A stretch of DNA of 64,000 nucleotides from Chlamydomonas sphaeroides. Taxonomy: Eukaryota; Chlorophyta; Chlorophyceae; Chlamydomonadales; Chlamydomonadaceae. The stretch spans positions 85,766 to 149,765 of the forward strand of contig BDDC01000022.1 in assembly GCA_001662425.1 (NCBI GenBank), in the 5' to 3' direction. Of this stretch, positions 10,810 to 22,442 are shown piece after piece (positions within the stretch are counted from its first letter, which is position 1; every line of letters starts with the position of its first letter). The position numbers and the translations under genes were made by a program. The notes beneath the pieces were generated by a model. That model was not told where the DNA came from and did not search any database. It saw only the letters and a list, made by a program, of their open reading frames with translations.

Positions 10810-11967
10810 GGACCGGCCTAATTAGGGCCGCGTTTCGTGACGTGCAAGAGCCTTCTTTGCCACCACCACTTATGTGTGTGGGCCCCAGGGCGCCGTTGGC
10901 CTCTGGTTAGCGTAGCTGATGTAGCGCAGCGTAGGCAGGCGTGGCGTGGCGTGCGTCGTAGCTGGCGTGCAGGGTCGGAGTAGCATGGCATGACAGGCAG
11001 GCGCATGGCGGGGGCTTTCAGGGATGGACCAGCTGGAGGTCGAGTGTGCCTGCGTTGTACAGCATGGTGAGGGCTAGTTGAGCACGGGTGTCGAGCACAC
11101 GAGTTTTTTGTCGGATGGGAAGGCAAGACGAATGGCTGAGGCAGTTGGGCGTGGTTGGGCCGGAGCAACATGCCACGCTAAGTGCATGTTTGTTTGCGAG
11201 GGGGGCTGATATTGTCCGAGAAGAGAACATTATCTTGTGATCATTCCTAGCGGGGGCTACATAGTGATGAGCGCTGGGAGGCGTATTGCTTTGGCAAGAA
11301 TTGCTGGCGGCACGGACGGAGCGTTCTTTGCGACGCGAGTTGGCTTGGGCGGACAGGCGGGGATGCTGACGAATGAGGGCTGCGCCTGCAGTGCAGTGCT
11401 GTGTGCCAGTGTGAGATTGTTCATGGGGCACCATCTTCGGCAGGTATAGCCCTGGCCTGTGGTGGCCCTGGCAATGGCTGACGAGGCGGGCATGAACAAA
11501 GAGTGTGGCAATGGCGATGTGGTGGCGGAGTGCAGACGGTTGTGGCTGGCGTGTTGCAGGCGGCCACCGGGGCTGTAACGACAATGCCCAAGCCGAAGCG
11601 TGCCGCCCGCACCAAGGGGGCAATCGAAACATGTTCTCAAACCTCCCCAGCTGCGCATGGGTGCATGGCTCGCCCCCAAAAGAGGCCACCCAGACCAGAC
11701 GCAAAAAGACCGTCATTATGCGGTTGTCGCCGAGGTAGTTAAGGGGTCCCCCTGAGGCGCTTTCGGCGTGATTGCAAAGGCTTCCGCCCCGTTTCCTACG
11801 GAACGGGGCAAGCCAAATGTAACGCCGGGGCGGGACAGGGTAGGCTTCGTGTGGCGCGGCCTTCACCAGTTGCTGCAGGGGCCAGCCGGCCGGCATGTAC
11901 AGCGCGCCAGCGGCCCGCGGCAGCCCCGACCCGACGCCATGCCGCACACGCCACCCTCCACATAGCC
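10810..11967. other. Convergent spacer with the second copy of the ~110-bp repeat
   Basis: The stretch lies between the stop of the + strand coiled-coil gene and the - strand ERCC1 stop. TGTAA pentamers occur on the + strand at 11574-11578 and 11818-11822, either of which could end the coiled-coil transcript. No TGTAA was noted for ERCC1. No further gene is supported. Confidence 0.4.
11638..11748 (-). repeat. ~110-bp dispersed repeat, copy 2 (inverted)
   Basis: This is the reverse-complement match to 7658-7769, with about nine or ten differences clustered in the left third of the unit. The pair flanks the coiled-coil gene at 8656-10809 in opposite orientation. No target-site duplication is obvious by eye at either copy. 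Confidence 0.8.
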
Positions 11968-14900
11968 TCACATCCGGTACTCGTCCTCTCCATCCGACAC
12001 GTCGTCGTCCCCCACCGGCATCTGGGACAGCAGCAGCTCCAGCGCCCGCCGCCGGGCGACGTCCGCGTCACCACCAGCCTCCGCTGCCGCGCCCGCGCCC
12101 GCCCCAGAACCGCCGACCGGCGCCCGCCCCGGCCCTGCCGCCCCACCGCGCTCGCCACTCGGGCCCCCCTCGTCCTCCTCCGGCCACCCGGGCTCCTCGC
12201 CCGGCTCCTCCTCACCCGGCCAGCCCTCAGCGTCATGCCACCCAGCCGCCGCGCCAGCCCCTCCCCCGCCCGCGACAGCGCCCCGGGCGCCCCCCGCTCC
12301 CGCCGCTGCACCCGACGGCAACGGCGCGCCGGCCGAGCGATCCGCCGCCGCCGTGGCAGCGCCGCTGCCGCCGCTTCGCCCCGACGGCGCAGCCGCCGCC
12401 GCTGCGGCCGTTCCACCTGGAGGCGGGCCCGCCGCTTGCCCAGCGGTGGCGCCCGCCGGCGCCGGCGCCCCCGGGAGGGCGGGCTGTGCGGCTGCCGCGG
12501 CCGCCCCCGTCATGCGCAGCTGCTTGCGGAAGGGCTCGTGGAAGGCCTCCAGCAGGCGCCGGACCTGGCCCGGGGGAGACGGGGGCGGGGAGGGCGGGGG
12601 ATACGCGTGCCGGGCCTGTCACGGCCTTGGCTTGGTGCTGGCCGCCCGGCTCGCTGCAGGAGAGGCAGCGCGAGGCACCTGCCGCACCAACCGCCACCAA
12701 CCGCACCAACCGCCACCAACCGCAACACGCAGCTGCCGCGCGACGTACGGCACCACAGTGCGACGCCAGGCCCGCAACCCGCACGCGGCTCCCCTGCCCT
12801 GCCCTCCTCTCCTCGCCGCAGCCCCTACCCTCCTCTCCTGCCGCCGAGGCCCCAAATGCCGCGGAGGCCGAGGCCGAGGCCCGGGGCAGGCGCTGCGCCT
12901 CCATGGGCCGCCAGGTGCTGGAGGGCAGGCCTGTCGGCCACCCACCCGCCCGCCTACTCGCCCGCGCCCTCGCCCGCTCGCGACGCCCGCGTGGCTCTGC
13001 AGCCGCTCCCCCCACAGGCCCCCCAGCCCTGGCCCCTCCGGCCAGGGCCCCCGCACACGCTCCAAAACCCCAGCCCTGGCCCCTCAACACCCCCTTGCCC
13101 CGGGCACCTCGGCCCCCACCCCACCCCACCGCACCTTGGTGGGCCCTATGCCGGGGCAGGCCGCAAAGGCGTCCGCGTCGGGGCACCGCAGCATGGCCCC
13201 CAGGCTGCCGAACGCGCAGCCCAGCGTGTGGGCGTCGGTGCGGTTGACGCCGCGCACGCCGCCGCCCAGCACCGCGGCCAGGCGGGACACGTAGTCGGGG
13301 TCCACCCGCTCCTGCGGGGGAGGGGGCACGGGGGCATGGGGGCGTGGGGTTGAGGGGGCGGTGGGGCGGTGGGGCGGTGGGGCGGTGGGGCAAGGGCGGG
13401 CTGCGGGAGGGGCGTGCCGGCGCCACCCCACCCGTCGCTGACGACTGGCACCGCATCCAGGCACGGCTTCCCGGAGCCCCCGGGGCCGCCCAGCGCGGGC
13501 TCCCCAGCCGGCAACGCCCAGTGCCGCCGCCTGTTGGCCCCGCTGGCTCGCTCGCCCTCGTCCGCCCTCGTCCGCCCTCGTTTGCCCGCTCGTCCGCTCG
13601 CCTGGATGGAGGTGGCCGACTTTGTTTCGTACGACTTGTACGTCTCCAGCCAGCGGGCGCACTCCTGGGGCGTGGGGCGATGGTGGGCAGGGGCGGAGCG
13701 CGCTGGCGCAGGTCCCTCCGAAGCAGGCGCCGGGGCCCCAGGCCGCACCCGCTAGCGGCCTCGGCCTGCAGCGCCGCAGCGGCCGCTGCCCCATATGCCC
13801 CTTCCCCCGTCCCCCCAGCCTCCCTCCTCCCCGCCCGCTCCCCCGGAGGCCGCACCTCTGCGCTCCAGGCGCAGACGAGGGTGCAGTCGCTCACCACCGC
13901 TGCGCGAGTCACCTATTGTGGGAGGGGCGAGGGCGAGTGGGATGGCTGTGGTCGGGTACAAGGCCGCGGCGGGTGCGCGGATGCGCCGGGAGGCGGAGGC
14001 GGCTGTCGCCCGCAGTCCATTGGGACCTTCCTTGGACATGCGACACGGCTGCACCTCAACTTTCCCGCGCACCGACCCGCTGCCCGCCAGCAACGCTGCC
14101 CCTAGGCACTGCGCCACTACGCGTCTGGTTGGAGGGGTCATCCAACCTCAGCGAGCGCCAGCAGCTCAAACCCACTCCGGCACGAACCCCCTCCCCTGTC
14201 GTCCCCCTCCCCCCTCCTCACCTCCCCCAGCGCCTTGACCGGGTCGTCCACGTCGATGTGCGCCATGAGCACCGTGAGCCGGAACAGCCGCTGCTGCTCG
14301 CGGATGCGGGTCACGATGTAGTCGGGGTGCAGCAAGTGGTAGCTGGGGCGGGGGGAGGGGGTGGGGCGGGGGAGGCACACTGTGAGAGCAGGTTACGTAC
14401 GCAGGGAGCAACGGCCTGGGACTTGCACCCACAGACTGGGGAATGCAGGGGCGCGCGGCAGGGCTGGCATGGGGGCCAGCGGCGGACACGCCAACATGGT
14501 GCCGTGCCTAAGCGCGGCCCCACGGCCCCCGGCGCCCCCTGGGTCCTCCTCCTCCCCACGCCTCGCCGGTCCCCGTGCCCCGCACCGCAGGCTGAGGAAG
14601 AGCGCCCCCGTGGTGGCCCCCAGCTGGTAGTCGGGCACGATGTCGGCCCACTGCCAGCGCACGTTGCGGATGTGCTTGAGCACCGGGTTGCCGGCCTGGG
14701 GGGAGGGAGGGCAGGCAGGGCAGGCGGAGAGAGGGAACATGGCGGGAGGATGGGAGATGGAGGGAAGATGGGGCGCGGTGAGGTACACAGCTCTCGCGGC
14801 ATGCGGGCGGAGGGGAGGGGAGAGGGCGGCAGACTCGGTCCCCCGGCTTCCGTGCCGAGGGGCGGCCCCGGGTGGGGTGTGCGTGACGCGCCAGGCGCAG

Positions 14901-16756
14901 AGGCAGGTCCCCGGCCCATGCGGGGTGGCGGGCCGGCGGAGGCCGCACTAGTGGGGCTCCTGTCTACTTGTGGGGGCGACCCGCGCTCGCCACCCACGTA
15001 CCCCAAGTGCCCCACGTACCCCAAGTGCGCCTCCGACCCCGCCCCTGCACACCATCCGCACCTGGCGGCGGTTGACGAGGATGGCTGAGGTTGGGGCGGA
15101 GGAGGAGGGCCCCAGCGCAGCACCTGAGCCGCCAGCCGAGGAGGGGCCGGGGCCGGCGGGGCCGGGCTGCGGGGAGGCGACAGGGAAGTGGCGGGGAGGC
15201 TATAGTAAAGTGGCGGGGAGGCTATAGTAAAGTGGCGGGGAGGCGGCGCCACTCAGGCGGCCTCAGGGGCCTGCGGCGCATACTGCAGCGCCGGCGGCCA
15301 AGGAGCAGCGAGGGGCCCTCCAGCGGCATGGGTCTTGCGCCGGCACCGTCCTTAAGCACAGGCGGGACAGGGAGCAGGAGCCAAGGGCAGCAGCGCCCCT
15401 AGGTCTCACGATGCTAGCTAGCGGTGTGGGGGCCTCAGGGGGCCCCCAGCAACACCCACCGGGCGGTAAGATCCGCCTGGCCCTGCCGGCCGCGGCGCGC
15501 CGTACGCCCCATGGGCCGGTAGCACTGCCCCCGCTATCAACGCCGCCGTGCCGTTGCCGCCACCGCCACCGCCGCCGCCGCCGCCGCCGCCACCGCCGCC
15601 GCCGCCCGGCGCTGCGGCGCCACCGCCGGCCCCGTAGGCCCCGCCGCCCGGGGCAGCACCTGGGTGCGCTGCCGCTGGCGGGGGGCCCGTGCCGCCGCCG
15701 GGGCCTGGCGCTGCTGGCGGCTGCGCCCTCCCCTGTGAGCCCCTGCGGCCCCCCGGGCGAGGCAGCAGGCAAGGGCTCGGCCCAGCAGCGCCGCAGCGGC
15801 GCCCGGCACCACGAAAACAGGCTGCAGCCGCGGCACAGGCAGGCAGGCTCCTGCCGCGGCTGGCCGCCGGAGGTCCCCGCTGGCGTGCTCGCAGTCCCCA
15901 GCCAGGCCCCGAAGGCGCCTCAAGAGGGCGGCACCTCACGAGGACAGCTGTCCGCCCCGTCTACAGGCACAGCCCCTCCGTGGCCGGCGCTCACACGGGG
16001 CGAGCATTCCGCACGACCGCCTATCCGTGCCGTACCCGTGGCCGGCTGGACCCTCACCAGGTGCCGTACACCTGACCCTGCTGGCCCCAAGAGCTGCCTG
16101 AGGGGCCGGGGCCGGGCCCGGGCCCGGGCCCGGGGCCAGAAGCGGAGCCGAACGAGGGCGGTGGCCCGCCGCCGCCGCCCGCCGCCGCGCCCGGCTGGGG
16201 CCATGCCGGGCGCGGCGCTGGGCCTGCGCCTGCGGAGGGGAGCAGGGCGATGGGTAAAGCGTCGTACAAAGGGGCGCAGGGCGGGCATGGGCCGACAGGG
16301 GTCCCGGACGTGTGGGCGAGGGCGCGGACCTGTCATTGCTGCAGCCGGCTGCTGAGGATGAGCATGCAGTGGCTGCTGCTGCTGCTGTTGCTGTTGTTGT
16401 TGTTGTTGCTGGCGGGCGGCCGCCACGAGCCCCGTCGGCCGGAAGAGCATGGTGGGGGCGCTGGGTCGCTGCGCCGTCTGCACCTCCTCCCAGCTAGGCA
16501 CGGCGATGGTCCGCCGGGCAGCGGGCGCTGGGGCAGGCGCTGGGCCGGCAGAGAGAGGGCCTGCGCCCGCCCCGCCTGCGCCGGCTGGTGCCCGCCTGTG
16601 GGTCGGGGCGCGATGAATTCAGTCGCTAAGATAGGTAGTGAAGGTCGTGTTCGTTGGTTTTGAAAGGGGCTTCGGTGCAGAGCAGAATGCTGCAGATGGC
16701 GCCATTTGCACGCTCGCCCACCCTGCAGGCGCGTCGTCCACGAAGCTGAAGTCCAT
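11968..16756 (-). CDS. ERCC1: DNA excision repair protein ERCC1 (XPF partner)
   Basis: This is the non-catalytic subunit of the XPF-ERCC1 structure-specific endonuclease, used in nucleotide excision repair, crosslink repair and recombination. Eleven exons: 16756-16722, 16595-16330, 16229-16058, 15742-15460, 15166-15062, 14695-14586, 14342-14222, 13912-13856, 13664-13602, 13311-13135, 12564-11968. They join in phase to 661 aa. Family landmarks: VPSWEEV near the N terminus (plant ERCC1 has PSYEEV), AILVNRRQ then AGNPVLKHIRNVRW, the central domain (YHLLHPDYIVTRIREQQR, CTLVCAWSAEECARWLETYK) at ~288-404, and the tandem helix-hairpin-helix (TDAHTLGCAFGSLGAML, CPGIGPTKVRRLLEAFHEPF) at ~415-480. Residues ~60-280 and 485-661 are disordered, with runs of Gln and Gly and an acidic C terminus. 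This makes it roughly twice the human length. Intron 9 has a GC donor (ATCCAG|GCGAGC). Confidence 0.93.
15186..15244. repeat. 22-bp tandem repeat (about 2.7 copies) in ERCC1 intron 4
   Basis: The unit AAGTGGCGGGGAGGCTATAG plus TA repeats from 15186, 15208 and 15230, the last copy partial. It lies just upstream of the acceptor of ERCC1 exon 5 on the - strand, where it forms part of the polypyrimidine-rich region. Confidence 0.85.
15555..15610. repeat. Poly-glycine codon run in ERCC1 exon 4
   Basis: About 17 consecutive GGN glycine codons on the - strand (CCGCCGCCG on the + strand), in frame in ERCC1. Such trinucleotide runs are usually length-variable between strains. Confidence 0.8.
16370..16412. 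repeat. Poly-glutamine CAG/CAA run in ERCC1 exon 2
   Basis: A run of about 13 glutamine codons on the - strand, a mixture of CAG and CAA, lies between the VPSWEEV segment and a His/Pro/Ala stretch. It is in frame in the ERCC1 model. Confidence 0.85.
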
Positions 16757-17485
16757 TCGTTGTGTGCTGCTTAGATACGACTAGGTGTAACAGCGGGTCG
16801 CGGCCAGTAGAAGCAGTCACGGCAGGACAGGCGCCGCATCGCTGCTACCTAGCTTGGCCAAGTTGTAGCGTTTGCGGGTTGACGTTGCTGTAAGCGAGAG
16901 CTCGTAACGATGTGCGCCGGGACACGCCACGCGAAACCCAGCAGCTCCCTTGTCACAGCCTCAACCCGCGCCTCCCCGCGCGCACCATGGCGCAACCTGC
17001 TCGCCAAGGCAGCCTCTCGACTGCAACACGAGACGAGCGCACCCTCATGGCCAACATCGCCGGACAGGCAGCCGTTGAAGCGCGCTGGGCAGATTTGCGT
17101 CCGGCGACACCAGGTGCCAGGTGCCCTAGGGTGCCCCAAACAGGCCTGCACCCGCAGGGGTCTGTGCTTGCGACATTCCTTCTCGTCCCGCTCATCTTAC
17201 CAATAAATTTCAAAATTCTACAGCACTAATAAGACGTATCAGCGCGATTATGTTGAGTTCGGTTTCCGAGGCAGTTGCCTCGGACTATCTACCTCGCTAT
17301 ACCGCGCGATAAATCGTGTCGTGCCAGCTAGCACAAGCCAACACGATAAGCTTAATGGTCGCCAAACGTGTTGCGGTGGACACCCGCTGCGCGCCTCCCA
17401 CGTACCGGCACACATCAGCAGGGGCTGCGACGCGGGCCGCTTCCTTGGACGCTCTTGGACCGGCCCCCAGCAGCAGCTGAGACGC
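16757..17485. promoter_or_regulatory. Upstream region between ERCC1 and Pmp3-like copy A
   Basis: 729 bp separate the ERCC1 start (16756, -) from the first supported codon of the Pmp3-like copy A (17486, +), so it should hold both promoters. The part around 17200-17300 is locally AT-richer. No exon is supported. Confidence 0.35.
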
Positions 17486-18807
17486 ATGTGGCGAATCGAC
17501 CTGCAGCTGCTGCTGCTGTGCCTGGTCATGCCGCCGGCCGGCAGGTGCGGCAGCAGGGTGCGACGGCTGGGCTGCAGCTGGGTGCGGACCCACGGCGACG
17601 CCTTGCCGCGCTGCCGCTGCCCGACTCGGTGTCTCGCGGCCCTCTAAACGCCTACATCTGTCCATGAGAGTGGACAACGCGGTGCCTCGAGGGCCGTTCT
17701 GCGCCAGCGTGCGCACAGGGGCAGGCCCCGCCCCCTCCCGCGCCGGTTGCTCTGATCACGGGCCTATGCGTCCGCCTCACCCCGCCGCCGCCCCGCCCGT
17801 CGTGCCACTCCCCTGCCACAGCTTTGCCATCATCTACATCTATGATGGACCGCCTGCAGCCGACTTCACACGCGTCGACCTGTGCTTGTGAGCATACCCG
17901 CAGGAGACCAGGGCGGCAGCCACGCGGCGGGTCCCTTGTGTTGTACGGCCCGCACCGCGCATGTGGCATGCAGCCGCCCTGGCCCCTCCCTGGCGCATGA
18001 GCAGGGCTTGGTAGGCCAGGCCCGCCCTCCCCAGCTGCGATGTCGCCTGCCGTACCCAGCCGGCACCAAAACTTCGTGGCCGCCGCTGGCACCCCCGCAA
18101 GCCCGCGCGGCGCGTAGCGTGCCGCCATGCCGCATGTGCACCCGGTGGCGGTGGCGGTGGCTAACACAGCACCCGCCTCACGACCCCGACCAGGAACCTG
18201 CTGCTGACGCTGTGTGGCTTCGTGCCAGGTGAGCCAGGAGGAGGGCCTGGATCAGGGCCCGGGGATCCGGGCCCAACCCAGCGCTGCCCTGTCCCACCAG
18301 CCTACCTCGCTCATGGGCCTCATGCTCAACAACACTCAACACAGCCGGCTTCCCAGCTGCAGGCCCCGCTGCGATCCTGAGCCGCGCCATGCTTCGTGCC
18401 CGCCGCATGCCGTACCCGTGACCCACGAGCCGCCTGCTCCTGTTGCCCATCCCCGGTCAACCAGTGATAGGCCCCTGGGCTGCCGGCACTCGGCGGTTGA
18501 ATTGCAGGCACGCCTGACTTCCTGAGGGAGTCGCTTGACAGCCCACTCCCCTCCGCGGTCCTCAGCACCTCCCCTCTCCTCCCCGCCGCGCCTCCCTCGC
18601 ATCCCCCGCCCCCCAGGCTCCGTGCACGCGCTCTACCTGCTGCTGCGCTACAAGCGCTTCTGGGCGGCCCTGGCCCTGGACTCGGCCCTGGGCTGGATGG
18701 GGCGGCACCTGGACGTCTGGGCCCTGCGCCCGCTGGCCAGAGCCATAGGCGTCCCGCCGGCGCTCGTGGTCGACCCGCCGGCCGGCCCCCAGCGGCAGCT
18801 GCAGTAG
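17486..18807 (+). CDS. Divergent Pmp3/UPF0057-like membrane proteolipid, array copy A
   Basis: Four exons (17486-17544, 17822-17887, 18194-18228, 18617-18807) give 116 aa. The Pmp3 pattern is two hydrophobic helices with PPxG after the first and LLTLxGxxPG in the second. It is seen as DLQLLLLCLVMPPAGS and LNLLLTLCGFVPGSVHALY. Between the helices is a longer loop (FAIIYIYDGPPAADF). After LLLRY comes a conserved extra tail (LDSALGWMGRHLDVWALRPL). Pmp3 proteins are small plasma-membrane proteolipids that affect membrane potential and salt tolerance in yeast and plants. The role of this longer form is unknown. Unlike copies B and C, the expected start codon is lost: at 17455 the aligned sequence reads TTG with an extra C, so the first usable ATG is internal (MWRIDLQ). 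Confidence 0.7.
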
Positions 18808-21403
18808 GCAACGCGCTCGCGCCTTGCGGCGCTGAGAGGTCGCTCGAATCAAGCGACGGACCTGCAGCGCGAGACTTGGGACTGCCGGGGCTCGGCGGCA
18901 GCTGCCGCCTTCTGCAGGGAGCTAGGCGCCGCGGCAAGTACCCGGTGCGGCCGGGTGCCTGCGTGCCGCCTCGGTCCCACGAACCCCTATCATGGTGGCA
19001 CCGCGGCATGTACGACACACGGCGTGGCGTGGCACCACCGTGCGGTTGATGGGGCTGGCCCTGACTGGCGGGCGCGAGCGAGCCCCGCTAGGTGGGTGTA
19101 GCATGCAGGGGTAGCAGGGTGATCTGCAGTGTACGGCACTTGGGGCGGTACGGTACGCTAGCTAGCGCCTTAGCTGGCTGCTGGTCATCAGCGATTCAGC
19201 ATCACATGATCAATCATCATGTCACTGAGCATAGAACGTACGATGTGACTGTATAAGCGCCGGCGCCGGGCTGGGCCTCTGGGCGTTGGCGGCCCCACCG
19301 CGCTGCCTGCTGCCGCCGGCGTCGGTTGTGTGTGGGGGGGATGGCGCTTGGTGCTATCTAGTTGCCCCTACCTGGTGTTGCCTCCTGCCTGTGTACATCA
19401 TTCTTCATGAGACTGATCTTTTGTACATTATCTGAAGTGATAATGTTATCAGGCTGCACTGCCGGGCTGGGTTGGCTGGGGCGGCGCCGTATCTGCGCGA
19501 CGTGGCGGTGTTTCACGGCCGCAGCTGCGGCCGCTCGCCGCCACAGCAGCGGGTGTGATGATAGATGACCGACTACTCCACGCGTCGTCCCTCGAGCGAG
19601 GACTGGCGCTTGCACGAGGCATCAAGCAGCGCTGCTGTCCGGGAGCACTGGCTGTCGTGCATGATGTGTGGCTGCTAGCTCTGCGCCGGCCGTGCGGGGC
19701 GCCGCTGTGCCGCCGACCACGACAGGCCGGGCGCGTTCTTTCTGCTGAAGGAGGTGGTGGAGCTAGCCTTGAGGACGTAACCATGAGCGCAGGGGCTCAG
19801 AGGGACCGACACCGCCCGGCGCTGTGGCGATCGACGCAAGGGGGCCGGGTAGGGCAGGGCGGCGGTCCAGGCGGCAGGGGCCCCGCAGGTGTTGGTGCGC
19901 GCGCGGTGCGGTGGGGCCCCAGCAGCAGCGGGGGTGGGGCCGCTGGCACTGGGCGGCAGGCGCTGTGGCGGCCGGCACAGCATTGCGGCAGTTCATTCGG
20001 TAGTGTCGTCTGTACGTACGTCACCATGCATCGTTAGGGGCGGCAGGCGCGGCCGCGGCCGCAGTGTGTGCGCGCGACGGCGGTGCGGCGCGGCGGGCGC
20101 GAGGGAGCAAGGCGCGTGTTGATTAGGTCATGGTGCGACGACGGTTAGTGTGCGTCCTCGAGTGCGTCCTTGGGTTGCATGTTCAGAGGTGGCTGGTTGT
20201 TGCGCTAGGCCAGGCTCAATGAAGAGTTTTGAAGGATTTCGTGGAAGTCAATCGAGGGCTGGTGTGTGCGGACGTGGGTGCCGCGGCGGTGAGCACGGGG
20301 CGGGGGTTGCTGCACAGGGCGTGGTGGCAGCGTGTGTTGGGGGCGGGGATTGCAGGGTGTGTGCGGTGGATGGGCCGGACTGGCGGGCCAGCAGTTTGGA
20401 TGCACATGCTCCTCTTGTTGCATGCTGCGTTGGTGCAAGTAAGGGGCAGCGAGCAACATGGCTAGCGGGCGCGACGGCGCGTGGCACGAATAGACCACCA
20501 CCCACCACCGGGCGCCCGCAGATAGAGGAACTAAATGGGGATGGGGTCACCGGCGCGGGGCATGTATGGAGCTCGCTCGCCCTTGCAGCCTGCGCTGGCT
20601 GGCGGCGGCAGGCACCTAGCTAGCCCATCGCTGCACTGGTGGCCGTCACATGCAGGACAGGTGGCCGAATGCCTGCCTGGGCGGGGCGGGGCGCCACTGG
20701 CTTGAGGTTGCTTGGGCCGCGAAAGAGGGGCCAGGAGAGGGGGCGTCGCATTGCTGCCTCGAGGCACGGGCAAAACCTTTGAACCCTTGAAACGTCTTGA
20801 AACTCGTTTGAAACTACCCGCCCCCAAATCCGGTCCATGCGATCAAGCACGCCTACATTATGCGCTGCGAAGCACCACTGTAGCGATTTGAAGGTTTTTT
20901 TTTGAAGTTTACGTAGTTCGTTCTTGCTTGGCGGGTTGTCGCTGCAACCGTCGGGGCCTCTTCCAGCCACAGCAGCGCACGCTGCAGGTTTGCAGCCACA
21001 CCGCGCTAGCCACGAGTTTCCATATTCTTGCGTCCTGCCTGCGCGCGGCGCGCCGGCGGTAGGCGCCGGTAAGGGTTGAAAACAGGCAACTGGCGGGTCC
21101 TGGCGCGTCCTCCGCTCGTACAAAGCTGCCCCTCGTCGCTGGCGTTGCCAACTCGCTACAGCAAGCAAGCGAGTAATGTGCTGCCTCGCATTCGCAGTTC
21201 GGATAGGGCCTACTCCTGCACACGCACCCTTGCATCATTGGTTCAGAGCTGCACCCTCAGCAGCTGCTGCACCGAGCGAACACCCGTTTCGATTAATAAT
21301 TAACTCACAACTCAATACGTCTCAACCCCTTGGCACGCGCCCCGCCCTTGCTCGCTCGCGTGCCTCCAGTCAGCGCTGCGCCGCAGACGCTCGCTCGCTC
21401 CCA
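18808..21403. other. Spacer between Pmp3-like copies A and B
   Basis: About 2.6 kb with no supported gene. The first ~25 bp after the stop (GGCAACGCGCTC and following) still match the sequence after copy B, then similarity fades. The stretch is interrupted by T-rich and A-rich patches (for example the T run near 20896). I see no transposon ends. Confidence 0.35.
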
Positions 21404-22442
21404 ATGGACGCTCGCCAGCGGCAGCTCGCGCTGCGAATCGACCTGCAACTGCTGCTGCTGTGCCTGGTCATGCCTCCGGCGGGAAGGTGCGCGACGGTGC
21501 CGGGCGGGCACTTGGCGCTGAGAGCCCGCCCATGGCGGAACCCGCCGCCGCTCGGCCCCAACTAGCCCAGAGGGGCCGAGCGAGCAGGCAGGGCGAGGGC
21601 AGGGCCAGCGAGCCAGCCTGGGTGCGCCCTGGTGCCAGCAGTGGTCCGGCTAGGTCCGGCTGCTGTCCGGCCGCCGGCCGAATCGAGGCCAGGCGCCACT
21701 GCTGTCTTTCTCACCCCGTCGTCGCCGCTCGCTGCCTCCGCCGCCGGGCGCGCCGCCCCCTGACGACCCGCCGCCTACAGCTTCGCTGTCATCCACATCT
21801 ACGCCGGACCCGCCGCCGCGGACTTCACGAGCGTCGACATGTGCCTGTGAGCGAGTGCTCCGGAGGAGACAGAGGCAAGAGGCCTCAGTTCCGCAATCGC
21901 TGCTGGGCGAGCGAGGCGGCGGGCCCTGGAGCCACAGACCCAGCTGCTGACGAGCCACCTTGGGCGGAACGCACGCGCCCTTCGTTCCCTAACAACCCAG
22001 GAACCTGCTGCTGACGCTGTGTGGCTTCGTGCCAGGTGAGCCAGGAGGAGGGCCCGGGACCAACCCAGCTAGCGCTGCCCTGTCCCACCAGCCTTCCTCC
22101 CTCCTGGGCCGCGCTGCGCAGTGGTGCCCCCCTGCCTCCCTACTCGCCGCCCCATGGCCGCGCGCTTGCTTTTTACTTGCTACCAGCGTGGAAGTCAGCG
22201 CGCTTGCTTGCGATGTGCGCCTCTCCCTCCCTCGCATCCCCTGCCCCCCAGGCTGCGTGCACGCGCTCTACCTGCTGCTGCGCTACAAGCGCTTCTGGGC
22301 GGCCCTGGCCCTGGACTCGGCCCTGGGCTGGATGGGGCGGCACCTGGACGTCTGGGCCGTGCGCCCGCTGGCCAGAGCACTGGGCGGCCCGCCGGCGCTG
22401 GTGGTCGTCCCGCCGGACGGCCCCCAGCGGCAGCTGCAGTAG
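21404..22442 (+). CDS. Divergent Pmp3/UPF0057-like membrane proteolipid, array copy B
   Basis: Four exons (21404-21486, 21781-21846, 22001-22035, 22252-22442) give 124 aa. Splice phases match copies A and C exactly. The protein begins MDARQRQLALRIDLQ. It carries the first helix with MPPAGS, a changed loop (FAVIHIYAGPPAADFTSVD), the second helix LNLLLTLCGFVPG and the long tail ending PDGPQRQLQ. Exon 3 and the first ~18 bp of the following intron are identical to copy A, and exon 4 is almost identical. This points to recent duplication or gene conversion between A and B. Expected location is the plasma or endomembrane with two spanning helices. The tail contains a possible third amphipathic helix (RFWAALALDSALGW). 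Confidence 0.8.

Noticed and set aside
15256..15300. Possible gene end LQYAPQAPEAA-stop on the - strand, which would split the ERCC1 N-terminal exons into a separate gene
   Set aside because: Exons 1-5 join with perfect phase into AILVNRRQ-AGNPVLKHIRNV, and exon 2 carries the ERCC1-like VPSWEEV motif. The short phrase falls inside intron 4.
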